From Filimonas sp. (lineage in GTDB: Bacteria > Bacteroidota > Bacteroidia > Chitinophagales > Chitinophagaceae), in NCBI GenBank assembly GCA_017306865.1, contig JAFKHH010000011.1, positions 744,001 to 808,000 of the forward strand: a DNA stretch of 64,000 nucleotides, given 5' to 3'. A model generated the notes under the pieces. It saw nothing but the letters and a program-made list of their open reading frames with translations. It was not told where the DNA came from and ran no database searches. The position numbers and the translations under genes were made by a program. Positions within the stretch are counted from its first letter, which is position 1. Every line of letters begins with the position of its first letter. Below, piece after piece: positions 42,487-50,560 of this stretch.

Positions 42487-42522
42487 GTAAGTATTAATAA
42501 ACAGTGAATGTTTATATTTACA

Positions 42523-43149
42523 ATGATGAGCCGGTATAAAAATACGATTCGTTCAGTATGCATCATACTCTTGTTGTGCGCAGGTGCAAATAATTTGCGC
42601 GCGCAAAACGGGCATGGGGCTTATGACACTATTCGTGTAAGCGCCTGCATAGAAGAAAATGGTGATACTATACCTTGCTCATTCCTGCCAACTTTTGAAA
42701 TAATTGCGCATCTTACTGCTAAGTGGAGGCAATATCATGCCGAATGGACTCGCCTGCGCAATGCTGTATATGTGACGTATCCGTACGCTATTGCTGCATC
42801 ACGTACGATGAATGAGATCAATGCCCGGCTGGTAAATGTTACGGATAAAAAACAACGTAAAGCCATTATTCGCTCCCGCGAAAAGGACCTGAAAAAGCAG
42901 TTTGGGGATAAGCTTACGCAGTTGTCGGTGTACCAGGGTAAGGTATTGATGAAGCTGATCTACCGGCAAACGGGTAATAATTGTTACGAAATAATCGATG
43001 AATATAAAGGCAGCTTTAATGCTGCTTTCTGGCAGACCGTTGCGCTCATTTTTGGCTCCAATCTGAAGCAGAACTACGATCCTAACGGGCAGGATATGGC
43101 TATGGAAGCCATTGTAAAGGATGTAGAGCGTATGTATGGGGTAAGATAG
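42523..43149 (+). CDS. DUF4294 secreted protein
   Basis: About 208 residues. An N-terminal hydrophobic segment with a probable cleavage after LRAQ precedes YDTIRVSACIEENGDTIPCSFLPTFEI, the opening of the DUF4294 family. WRQYHAEWTRLRNAVYVTYPYAIAAS, QFGDKLTQLSVYQGKVLMKLIYRQTGNNCYEIIDEYKGSFNAAFWQTVA and DRPNGQ-like DPNGQDMAMEAIVKDVER are the other conserved blocks. It is a Bacteroidetes protein of unknown role, probably periplasmic. Three in-frame ATGs (42508, 42523, 42526) are possible; I use 42523. Confidence 0.82.
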   Translation: MMSRYKNTIRSVCIILLLCAGANNLRAQNGHGAYDTIRVSACIEENGDTIPCSFLPTFEIIAHLTAKWRQYHAEWTRLRNAVYVTYPYAIAASRTMNEINARLVNVTDKKQRKAIIRSREKDLKKQFGDKLTQLSVYQGKVLMKLIYRQTGNNCYEIIDEYKGSFNAAFWQTVALIFGSNLKQNYDPNGQDMAMEAIVKDVERMYGVR

Positions 43150-43154
43150 GCCCG

Positions 43155-43252
43155 ATTTGAAATGTAATATTTGAAATTCAAGATTTTTCCGGCTTATTCT
43201 GCACAAAATCTCCACCTCAATCTCAAATTTGAAATCTCAAATTTCAAATATT
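43155..43252 (+). repeat. TTTGAAAT-word inverted repeat after the DUF4294 gene
   Basis: GATTTGAAATGTAATATTTG and AAATTCAAG in sense, then CTCAAATTTGAAATCTC and AAATTTCAAATATTG as the complement. AATATTTGAAATT (43167-43179) pairs exactly with AATTTCAAATATT near 43240. This is an eighth vocabulary, seen only here. Confidence 0.8.
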
Positions 43253-43357
43253 GATAACCATTTATCAATTAAGCCATTTAACAATTGCTTTCATTTTCAG
43301 TTTGTTATAAACTGATTAAATATGACTTTCGGCAGCTTACTTACGGCGACAATTGCA

Positions 43358-43365
43358 TACTTTTG
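43358..43365 (+). promoter_or_regulatory. -7 box for bshB1
   Basis: TACTTTTG matches TAnnTTTG and lies 22 bp before the ATG at 43388. Confidence 0.55.
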
Positions 43366-43387
43366 CGGCTCATTTAAACCCCGTTGG

Positions 43388-44122
43388 ATGAAAGTAGATA
43401 TACTGGCTTTTGGTGTACATCCTGATGATGTGGAACTGGGTTGTTCAGGAACAATCATTGCGTCTGTACAACAAGGGAAGCGTGTAGCAATAGTAGATCT
43501 GACACAGGGGGAATTGGGAACACGGGGTACAATAGATACGAGAAAGGAAGAAGCAACAGTTGCTGCAGCTATCATGGGCGTAGATGTTCGTGAGAATCTG
43601 AAGATGGCTGATGGCTTTTTTGAGATCAACGAGGAAAATATTAAAAAGGTGATCACTGCGATCCGTAAGTATCAACCTGAAGTGATCTTGTGTAACGCAC
43701 TGGAAGACCGCCATCCTGATCATGGGAGGAGTTCTAAACTGGTGGAGGATGCTGCTTTCCTGTCCGGCTTAAGAAAGATCGAGACTTTTGAAAATGGCAA
43801 CGCGCAGGAAGCATGGCGACCTAAATATGTATTCCACTACATACAGGACCGCTACCTGAAACCTGACTTTGTATTTGACATATCGCACGTAATGGATCAA
43901 AAGATAGAAGCGGTGCTGGCATATAAAACACAGTTTTATGTTGCCGGGTTTGAAAACGGAGAGCCGCAGACTTATATTTCATCCCCTGAATTCCTGGAAA
44001 CAATTAAAGGGCGGGCTTTATTACTTGGAAAAAGAATAGGTGTTAAATATGCAGAGGGATACATTTCCAAGAAGATGATAGGGGTTACGGACTTTGATGC
44101 CTTTGTGCAGGAAACAACGTAA
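43388..44122 (+). CDS. bshB1: Bacillithiol biosynthesis deacetylase BshB1
   Basis: Zinc LmbE-family deacetylase that removes acetyl from GlcNAc-malate in bacillithiol synthesis. The 244-residue protein begins MKVDILAFGVHPDDVELGCSGTI with the zinc ligands H11 and D14. It continues with DLTQGELGTRGTIDTRKEEA, a BshB1-specific run, and the third ligand block CNALEDRHPDHGRSSKL. IQDRYLKPDFVFDIS and YAEGYISKKMIGV close it. The ATG at 43388 is chosen over a longer frame. No other bsh genes are in the window. The desaturase gene follows after 55 bp. Confidence 0.93.
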   Translation: MKVDILAFGVHPDDVELGCSGTIIASVQQGKRVAIVDLTQGELGTRGTIDTRKEEATVAAAIMGVDVRENLKMADGFFEINEENIKKVITAIRKYQPEVILCNALEDRHPDHGRSSKLVEDAAFLSGLRKIETFENGNAQEAWRPKYVFHYIQDRYLKPDFVFDISHVMDQKIEAVLAYKTQFYVAGFENGEPQTYISSPEFLETIKGRALLLGKRIGVKYAEGYISKKMIGVTDFDAFVQETT

Positions 44123-44177
44123 GCCGGGCGCTCGATAAACAATAAACAAATTATTTTACCAGATAAGTAGTCAGAAC

Positions 44178-45242
44178 ATGCAAACTCCAAAATTCGCACA
44201 CGTAAAACAGTCATTCCATGTGGAATTGAAAAACAGGATCAATGATTATTTTACGTCTACGGGAAAATCTACCACTGGTGGATACAGACTTTTCTTTAAA
44301 GCGCTATTCCTGCTGCTTGCGCTCGTTTACACGTATGTGCAATTGGTGTTTTTTACACCGGGCGTATTAGGCTCTGTGTTATTGTGCATTCTACTGGGGG
44401 CATTGACTGCAGGTATTGGTTTTAATGTAATGCACGATGGCGGTCATGGAAGCTTTAGCAATCACCCTTGGGTGAATAAAGGCGCGGCTATTACGGCAGA
44501 ATTTTTAGGAGCAAGCCACTTTATCTGGAATGTAAAACACAACATTATTCATCATGCCTATACTAACATTGATGGTCTTGATGATGATATAGACGCTAAA
44601 CCTTTTTTAAGAATGGCGTCAACACAGAAGCGTTATAAAATGCACAAATACCAACACTGGTATTTCTGGATATTTTATTCTATTCTTCACTTGTACTGGA
44701 GCATGGTAAGCGACTACCGTAAATATTTCACAAGTAAGGTAGGAGAAATGCCGTTGAAGAAAATGAAACTGAAAGACCATATTTCTTTCTGGTTCTTTAA
44801 AGTGCTTCACTATTCCGCATTTATCATAATTCCTATTATTAAACTGGGTGTAATAAACTGGTTGATCGGGTACAGCATTTTCACTGTAGTAGCTGGCTTT
44901 GTATTGAGCATTGTTTTCCAGTTAGCACATACAGTAGAGGACACTGCGTTCCCTATGCCAAATGATGCTGGTAAAATGGAAGATGAGTGGGCAATTCACC
45001 AATTGAAAACAACAGCAAACTTTGCTACGAATAACAGGGCTATCTCATGGTATGTAGGTGGTTTAAATTTCCAGATCGAACATCACCTGTTTCCTAAAAT
45101 ATCACACATTCATTACCCGGCTATCAGCAAGATCATTAAACAGGCTTGTAAGGAGTATGGCGTTGTGTATGTAGAATATCCAAAAATGTATCATGCCGTA
45201 GCTTCACACGTTTCGTTTTTGAAACAGATGGGAAGAGCGTAG
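44178..45242 (+). CDS. Membrane fatty acid desaturase
   Basis: 354-residue di-iron acyl-lipid or acyl-CoA desaturase. The three histidine boxes are HDGGH (H86-H90), HNIIHH (H121-H126) and QIEHH near residue 300, the last in GLNFQIEHHLFPKISHIHYP. The Q-x-x-H-H third box is typical of front-end (delta-6-like) enzymes. Four to five membrane helices lie between the boxes. No cytochrome b5 domain is fused. It likely adjusts membrane fluidity. Regiospecificity cannot be read from sequence. Confidence 0.93.
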   Translation: MQTPKFAHVKQSFHVELKNRINDYFTSTGKSTTGGYRLFFKALFLLLALVYTYVQLVFFTPGVLGSVLLCILLGALTAGIGFNVMHDGGHGSFSNHPWVNKGAAITAEFLGASHFIWNVKHNIIHHAYTNIDGLDDDIDAKPFLRMASTQKRYKMHKYQHWYFWIFYSILHLYWSMVSDYRKYFTSKVGEMPLKKMKLKDHISFWFFKVLHYSAFIIIPIIKLGVINWLIGYSIFTVVAGFVLSIVFQLAHTVEDTAFPMPNDAGKMEDEWAIHQLKTTANFATNNRAISWYVGGLNFQIEHHLFPKISHIHYPAISKIIKQACKEYGVVYVEYPKMYHAVASHVSFLKQMGRA

Positions 45243-45480
45243 GGGGAAGTACGAGGTACTAAGTATGTACGATGTTAGATGTACGATGTGATATGTAGTA
45301 AGATATGAGAGATAAGGAAAGACGGGTAGGGGTAGAAGAGCCTGAAGGGCTCACATCAATAGCTGGGGCAGCGCCCCGGAAACAAAGATGTACGATGTGA
45401 GGATTAAGATTTGAGAGATTAGAAAGGGCATTTAGAGCATTGACCATTATTTGATTAACAATAAAGCAATACAACAATTG
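45243..45480 (+). repeat. TACGATGT words and other repeats after the desaturase
   Basis: GGAAGTACGAGGTACTAAG, ATGTACGATGTTAGATGTAC and GATGTACGATGTGAGG in sense (45245-45410), then AATACAACAATTGAATAAC of the AATTGTT type before the next start. At 45345-45380, GAAGGGCTCACATCAATAGC and GGGGCAGCGCCCCGGAA add a small GC hairpin (GGGGCAGCGCCCC). No gene is seen. Confidence 0.65.
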
Positions 45481-45530
45481 AATAACTTCTCTTGTTGTAT
45501 TTTAATTTTTAAACAAGTATCCAAATAGAT

Positions 45531-46406
45531 ATGGCAAAGGTGAAAATTGGGTTGGTTCAAATGACTTGCACTGCGAGCAAACAAGAGAACCTGGCTAAGG
45601 CGATAGAAAAAGTAAAAGAAGCAGCAGCAAAAGGCGCTCAGATCGTTTGTCTGCAAGAGTTGTTTACTTCACTTTATTTCTGCGATGTAGAAGATTATCA
45701 AAACTTCGAACTGGCAGAACCCATTCCAGGTGCTTCTACTGATGCGTTGAGCGAAGTGGCGAAGGAACTGGGAGTGGTTATCATCGCTTCTTTATTTGAA
45801 AAAAGAGCACAAGGACTATATCACAATACAACAGCAGTATTAGATGCTGATGGTACTTACCTTGGTAAATACCGTAAAATGCATATACCTGACGACCCGG
45901 CTTATTATGAGAAGTTTTACTTCACACCGGGTGACTTAGGCTATAAAGTATTTAAAACAAAATTTGCAACGCTCGGTATATTGATCTGCTGGGATCAGTG
46001 GTATCCTGAAGCATCACGCATTACTGCGCTGATGGGAGCTGAAATATTATTTTATCCTACCGCTATTGGCTGGGCTACTTCTCAGGATGAAAAAACGAAT
46101 GAGGAACAGTATAATGCATGGCAGACGATCCAACGCAGCCACGCAGTTGCTAATGGGGTGCATGTGGTGAGTGTGAACAGGGTGGGGCTAGAACAGGATG
46201 GCGCAATGAAATTCTGGGGCGGCTCATTTGTTGCCAACCCATTCGGCTCATTGTTATACAAAGCCACACACGACCAGGAAGAAGTACATGTACAGGAGAT
46301 CGATACAGCCTTGAGCGATCGCTATCGTACGCACTGGCCATTCCTGCGCGACAGAAGAATAGACTCTTACCAGCCGATTACAAAAAGATATATAGACGAA
46401 GACTAA
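45531..46406 (+). CDS. aguB: N-carbamoylputrescine amidase
   Basis: Nitrilase-family amidohydrolase converting N-carbamoylputrescine to putrescine. The 291-residue protein has the catalytic triad E43 (CLQELFTSLYFC), K116 (GKYRKMHIPDDP) and C153 (LGILICWDQWYPEASR). The CQELF and PAYYEKFYFTPGD runs are characteristic of plant and bacterial AguB. The agmatine deiminase that makes its substrate is encoded directly downstream, so the two form the arginine-decarboxylase route to putrescine. A word-repeat hairpin separates them. Confidence 0.95.
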   Translation: MAKVKIGLVQMTCTASKQENLAKAIEKVKEAAAKGAQIVCLQELFTSLYFCDVEDYQNFELAEPIPGASTDALSEVAKELGVVIIASLFEKRAQGLYHNTTAVLDADGTYLGKYRKMHIPDDPAYYEKFYFTPGDLGYKVFKTKFATLGILICWDQWYPEASRITALMGAEILFYPTAIGWATSQDEKTNEEQYNAWQTIQRSHAVANGVHVVSVNRVGLEQDGAMKFWGGSFVANPFGSLLYKATHDQEEVHVQEIDTALSDRYRTHWPFLRDRRIDSYQPITKRYIDED

Positions 46407-46517
46407 TAGGGTGAATGGTGAGTTGTCAGTTGTGAGCAAGGATAACAAATATCTTTACTACCCACAACTGACAGCTCACTACTCACAATTGACCATTCAC
46501 AACTCACTACTCACAAC
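46407..46517 (+). repeat. GTGAGTTGTCAG-word inverted repeat between aguB and aguA
   Basis: After the aguB stop GGTGAATGGTGAGTTGTCAG and TTGTGAGCAAGG run in sense. From 46461 the complement CCACAACTGACAGCTCAC, TACTCACAATTGACCATTC and ACAACTCACTACTCACAAC continues right to the aguA ATG. The complementary side is longer and seems to have gained extra words. Confidence 0.8.
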
Positions 46518-47561
46518 ATGAATCTCCAGACTCCAAAACAACTTGGTTATTATTTCCCGGCAGAGTTCGCACCGCATAAGGCTACATGGCTGAGCTGGCC
46601 TCATAAAGAAGCTAGCTGGCCTGGTAAAATAGAATCGATCTATCCTAATTACAGCCTGTTTGTGAAATACCTTGCAGAGAGTGAACTGGTTTGCATAAAC
46701 GTAGCGAATGAGGCAATGAAAGCTGCTGCTACTGCGCATCTATTGAAAGCTGGTGTGCATATGGATAATGTGAAATTCTATTTACATCCTACAAATGATG
46801 CGTGGTGTCGTGATCATGGCCCTGCTTTCCTGGTGAACCCTGCAGCAGAACAGAAAAAAGTGATCGTAGATTGGAACTATAACGCATGGGGAAATAAATA
46901 TCCGCCGTTCGACCTGGATGATGTTATCCCTACACTGATAGCTACTGATTATAATATACCAGTGTTCAACCCAGGTATTGTAATGGAAGGCGGTTCCGTT
47001 GAATTTAATGGTAAAGGAACGGTGCTTACTTCAAGATGTTGTTTGCTAAACGAAAACCGCAACCCGGACCTGAGCCAGCAACAGATAGAAGAATACCTGT
47101 TTAATTACTATGGCATGGACCAGGTATTGTGGGTGGATGAAGGCATTGTGGGTGATGATACGGACGGACATATTGATGATACGATCCGTTTTGTGAATGA
47201 GGATACTGTGCTGACAGTAGTGGAAGAAAATAAGAATGATGAAAACTACGAACTGTTGCAGACTAACCTGAAGCAATTGAAACAAATGCGTTTGCTGAGC
47301 GGTAAACAATTGAATATTGTAGAGCTGCCGATGCCTGATGCCGTGGTATTTGATGACCAGCGATTACCTGCGTCATACGCGAACTTTTACATTAGTAATA
47401 AATATGTAATCGTGCCTACATACAGGTGCGCAAATGATGATAAGGCGCTTACTATTATCAGTGATCATTTCCCTGGTAGAGAAACCGTGGGTATAGACTC
47501 TACTGATATTATCTGGGGGCTGGGAAGCTTTCACTGCCTGAGCCAGCAGGAGCCGCTGTAA
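46518..47561 (+). CDS. aguA: Agmatine deiminase
   Basis: Peptidylarginine-deiminase-like enzyme hydrolysing agmatine to N-carbamoylputrescine and ammonia. It is 347 residues long. Visible are the substrate-binding PHKATWLSWPHKEASWPG, NDAWCRDHGPAFLVN with its Asp, GNKYPPFDLDD, VMEGGSVEFNGKGTVLTSRCCLL, DDTDGHIDDTIRFV with the catalytic His, and the C-terminal nucleophile C340 in GLGSFHCLSQQEP. The pairing with aguB is standard. An agmatinase-family gene is also nearby at 37.6 kb. Confidence 0.96.
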   Translation: MNLQTPKQLGYYFPAEFAPHKATWLSWPHKEASWPGKIESIYPNYSLFVKYLAESELVCINVANEAMKAAATAHLLKAGVHMDNVKFYLHPTNDAWCRDHGPAFLVNPAAEQKKVIVDWNYNAWGNKYPPFDLDDVIPTLIATDYNIPVFNPGIVMEGGSVEFNGKGTVLTSRCCLLNENRNPDLSQQQIEEYLFNYYGMDQVLWVDEGIVGDDTDGHIDDTIRFVNEDTVLTVVEENKNDENYELLQTNLKQLKQMRLLSGKQLNIVELPMPDAVVFDDQRLPASYANFYISNKYVIVPTYRCANDDKALTIISDHFPGRETVGIDSTDIIWGLGSFHCLSQQEPL

Positions 47562-47580
47562 AGTATATAAAGTAGATAAA
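47562..47580 (+). repeat. TATATAA words after aguA
   Basis: AGTATATAAAGTAGATAAAG, the same vocabulary as after ccmE and the O-methyltransferase, directly after the stop and ahead of a normal terminator. Confidence 0.55.
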
Positions 47581-47590
47581 GTTTTATAAA

Positions 47591-47623
47591 GAAAAAGGGC
47601 ATTCAGTTTTGAATGCCCTTTTC
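47591..47623 (+). terminator. Terminator after aguA
   Basis: AAAAGGGCATTC, loop AGTTTT, GAATGCCCTTTT: a 12-bp perfect stem with T-run. Confidence 0.9.
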
Positions 47624-47644
47624 TATTCTACTCCTAGTCTCCGA

Positions 47645-48170
47645 CCTACTGTGTACCCACATCTTTTACCGCCAGGTTGCATACCTACGGCATGCAAGAG
47701 AACCCGATAAAACAGATACTACCAATATCCGATCCCTCCGGGCAATGTCATTAAGTTAAGCGAGAAAGAATATTAGCGACCGAAGCGAATATTTTTAAAC
47801 ACATAGTAAGCATAGGTACAAAGGCACATAGTTTTTATTTTCTTGCTGATTAATAGCAAAGCTTGTTTGTATAAAGAGTACATAGATCATATAGAGAGGC
47901 CGCTTTGCGACCTCTGCGTATTCTCTGCGGTCTTTGCGATATTTTAATTACCAGCGAATGAAACCCGATCAATGGAACTCTCTTAACTTAATGACATTGC
48001 CCGTAGGGATCAAACATCGGTAGCTTCCCAAATACAAAGGCTTCGGCATGCCGTAGGTATGCAACCTATGCTGTCGCTCCTCCGGAGCTCTGTCGAATAA
48101 ATGGCTATATGCTACCGTTCTGACGAGCCTCCGGCCCTATTTTATTTAAAAGATGTGGGTACACAGTAGG
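47645..48170. mobile_element. 526-bp palindromic element with perfect 23-bp terminal inverted repeats
   Basis: The ends CCTACTGTGTACCCACATC (47645 onward) and the mirror (48148-48170) are exact complements over 23 bp. Both flanks carry TCTCCGA (47638-47644 and 48171-48177), extendable to GTCTCCGACC, which looks like a target duplication. Inside are two further perfect inverted pairs: 47674-47695 with 48046-48067 (22 bp) and 47740-47760 with 47982-48002 (21 bp). The core 47761-47981 contains host-like words (AAACACATAG, CCGCTTTGCGACCTC). No transposase frame is present, so it is a non-autonomous, MITE-like element. It interrupts the outer hairpin of double-hairpin copy 2. Confidence 0.85.
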
Positions 48171-48290
48171 TCTCCGACCAGGAGTCCCTGGCCTTCCGAC
48201 TCTGCTGAAATGGTTTTATCGACGGAGCCTTTGCCTTGGTTCGTGTCCTCACGAACCAGCTACCAACCGGCGCGTGAGGGCACGCGCCGG
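48171..48290 (+). repeat. Double hairpin with complementary loops, copy 2
   Basis: GGTTCGTGTCCTCACGAACC (48238-48257), a 9-nt spacer identical to copy 1, then a hairpin at 48267-48290. The loops are TCCT and AGGG, pairable if one G-U pair is allowed. The first outer hairpin CTCCTAGTC-TCC-GACCAGGAG is split by the 526-bp element: its left half is at 47631-47644, the right half at 48171-48184. The tag GGGAGTGACACAACAGAAGC follows at 48385-48404. Confidence 0.85.
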
Positions 48291-48323
48291 GGCTTTGAGA
48301 GACCAGGAAGATAAAAGATGTAA

Positions 48324-48356
48324 AACCCTGACAGGTCTTTAAGACCTGTCAGGGTT
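48324..48356. repeat. 33-bp palindrome of the AACCCTGACAGG type
   Basis: AACCCTGACAGGTCTT, central T, then the exact complement: a 16-bp perfect stem with a one-base centre. Related palindromes lie at 27999-28032 and 31625-31657. It has no T-run. The rest of 47562-48537 holds no gene. Confidence 0.85.
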
Positions 48357-48485
48357 AGCTGAGTAATGTACAGAACGATGCAGGGAGTGACACAACAGAA
48401 GCTGAATAGTAGTACGATAGCTAGTGCAAAAAATATGTGCTTAACGTTATTGTCATCTTCATCGGAAGATCAGGATAAGAAATAG

Positions 48486-48518
48486 AAAAGCCATCGGCTT
48501 TAGACGGATGGCTTTTTT
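48486..48518. terminator. Terminator after the CorC-like gene
   Basis: AAAAGCCATC (48486-48495) and GATGGCTTTT (48507-48516): a 10-bp perfect stem with A- and T-runs on both sides, so it can end the minus-strand corC-like transcript that stops at 48538. Confidence 0.85.
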
Positions 48519-48537
48519 AGAATAAGGTATTGTGTAG

Positions 48538-49821
48538 TTAGTCTTCTATTGCATTTCTTGTAACCATTACTTTATCTATCCGATGGCTATCCATATCTAT
48601 GATCTCAAAGCGGAAGCCTTTCCACTCCAACTTATCACCGGTAGATGGAATGCGTTCTAATTCGTGCAGGATAAAACCGGCAAGCGTGTCAAACTCATGC
48701 TCTCCTTCATTCATCCACTCCGTTTGGTCAAAGTAGGACAGGAAGTCATAGAAAGGAATCTGTGCATCTACGAGATAACTTCCATCGTCGCGTTTATATA
48801 TTTCATAATCATCTTCGTCAGGCTGCGACATTTCACCTACGATAGCTTCCAGTATATCGTTTAATGTTACAATGCCTTGCAATGTACCATATTCATCCAC
48901 GATGAAGGCATAGTGTCCATGTGTTTGTTTGAATTTTTCGAGCAACTGATAGGCAGATATATTCTCTGGTACGTACACTGCTTTCTGAGTCAGATCACTT
49001 AGCAGCGTTTCCGGTGAGGCCACAAACAAGTCTTTGAGGAAGACAACACCTTCTATCTCGTCAATATTTCCATCGCACACAGGATAAACTGAATGTGCAG
49101 CTTCTTTCTGGGAGATTAATTTGGCGTCAGCAACCTTATTTTTTTTATCCAGCCAAAGAATATCGCTTCTGTGCGTCATCAAAGACGTAATGTTACGGTC
49201 TCCCAGATGGAATATACGTTCAATAATTTCCTGTTCGGCTTCTTCAATAGCGCCATGTTCGGTGCCTTCATCTATGATTGCCTTAATCTCTTCTTCCGTT
49301 ACATGGTTCTCTTTCGGTTTTATTCTCAGCAGCTTTACCAGCAGGTTGCTGGAAATAGACAATAGCCAGATAAAAGGATAAGTGATCCATGAAATAATGC
49401 GCATAGGACCGGCAACTGCTTTTGCTATACGTTCCGGGTTGCTCAGGCCGATGCGTTTGGGAACCAACTCGCCTATTACCAAAGAAAGGTAAGTGATGAA
49501 TATTACAACAATTGCTGTTGCGAGGCCATGACTATAAGGTTTTAGCGAATCGTACTTTTCCAGAAATGCCTGTACATCTGACTGTATCTTCTCACCTGAA
49601 AAAATACCGGTTAAGATACCTATGAGTGTAATGCCTATCTGTACAGTAGAAAGAAATTTGTCCGGATGGTTGGCTAATAATAATGCTTCTTTTGCTCTTG
49701 TATCGCCTTTTGCAGCCTGCGCTTCGAGCCGTGCTTTACGGGACGAGACCAGTGCTATTTCTGCCATCGAAAAAATGCCGTTTAGGATTATGAGGGCAAG
49801 TATTATTAAAATCTCTATCAT
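48538..49821 (-). CDS. CNNM/CorC-type (hemolysin family) membrane transporter
   Basis: 427 residues. An N-terminal DUF21/CNNM membrane domain (about 1-175: ALIILNGIFSMAEIALVSSRKARLEAQAAKGD to GELVPKRIGLSNPERIA) is followed by a pair of CBS domains (about 205-330; ITSLMTHRSDILWLD and QLLEKFKQTHGHYAFIVDEYGTLQGIVTLNDILEAIVGEM). A C-terminal CorC_HlyC domain contains YLVDAQIPFYDFLSYF and DTLAGFILHELERIPSTGD. Relatives move magnesium or cobalt; the hemolysin label is historical. It is a single-gene unit ending in a terminator. Confidence 0.93.
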   Translation of the reverse strand: MIEILIILALIILNGIFSMAEIALVSSRKARLEAQAAKGDTRAKEALLLANHPDKFLSTVQIGITLIGILTGIFSGEKIQSDVQAFLEKYDSLKPYSHGLATAIVVIFITYLSLVIGELVPKRIGLSNPERIAKAVAGPMRIISWITYPFIWLLSISSNLLVKLLRIKPKENHVTEEEIKAIIDEGTEHGAIEEAEQEIIERIFHLGDRNITSLMTHRSDILWLDKKNKVADAKLISQKEAAHSVYPVCDGNIDEIEGVVFLKDLFVASPETLLSDLTQKAVYVPENISAYQLLEKFKQTHGHYAFIVDEYGTLQGIVTLNDILEAIVGEMSQPDEDDYEIYKRDDGSYLVDAQIPFYDFLSYFDQTEWMNEGEHEFDTLAGFILHELERIPSTGDKLEWKGFRFEIIDMDSHRIDKVMVTRNAIED

Positions 49822-49869
49822 AAATGATGTGATCGTTAAAGTAAAACTAACGAATTAAATGTTATTCAC

Positions 49870-50517
49870 TTAATGCGCAGCAGTATTTGTACCAGATGTC
49901 TGTACTAATAACGGAAGTTTGATCTTTTTATTGAAGAAAATGGCTGCCCAATATCCGATAGCACAACCGAGAATTGTGCCGCCAAGGATATCTAGTGGAT
50001 AATGTACGCCCACATACATCTGCCCATAGCAAATAGTTGCAGCCCAGACAAATAGTAGTTTCCCCCATTTACCTAAATAGGGTTTGAGCGTAAAATAGAT
50101 AAAGCAGGCTACGGCAAAGTGATTGGTAGCGTGTGAGGAAGTAAAGCTGCCACTTGCGGGACAGCGACTTAACAATAACCTAACCTGGTATTTCAGCACA
50201 TCGTCTGCACAAGGACGCGGCCTGTTGATCCAGTTTTTTAATAGCTGGCTGCTTAGCTGGTCAGATAATGCAACAGTGGCAATGAGTGCGACCACCCAGG
50301 GCCATGCTTTCCAGCCAAAATTCCAGAAAACGAGAAAGACGATAAAGAAATATAATGGAACCCAGGTTAGCATTTCACGCCAAACGGGGAAAATGCCATC
50401 AAGAAATGGTGTAGTCCAATCATTGTTGATCTTAAGAAAAAGCCAGGTGTCCCATTGCTTCAAAGTGGATAAAAGTTGTTCCCAGAAGCCTGCACTGGCG
50501 GCATTTAGTAAAATCAT
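49870..50517 (-). CDS. PAP2-family membrane phosphatase
   Basis: 215 residues with about five membrane helices. The phosphatase signature is present in three parts: KNWINRPRP (C1), SFTSSHATNHFA (C2, here SSH rather than PSGH) and YVGVHYPLDILGG with the second catalytic His (C3). Such enzymes dephosphorylate undecaprenyl pyrophosphate, phosphatidic acid or lipid A; which one is unclear. It is divergent from the LtaS-like gene with a 57-bp gap. TACCTTTA five bases before the ATG nearly matches the -7 box. Confidence 0.92.
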   Translation of the reverse strand: MILLNAASAGFWEQLLSTLKQWDTWLFLKINNDWTTPFLDGIFPVWREMLTWVPLYFFIVFLVFWNFGWKAWPWVVALIATVALSDQLSSQLLKNWINRPRPCADDVLKYQVRLLLSRCPASGSFTSSHATNHFAVACFIYFTLKPYLGKWGKLLFVWAATICYGQMYVGVHYPLDILGGTILGCAIGYWAAIFFNKKIKLPLLVQTSGTNTAAH

Positions 50518-50560
50518 AGGAATAAAGGTAGTGTAAACATGTTACCAAATATTTAATTAG

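Noticed and set aside
45355-45380. GGGGCAGCGCCCC as a terminator of the desaturase gene
   Set aside because: A small GC palindrome is there but no T-run follows, so I list it only as part of the repeat-filled gap.
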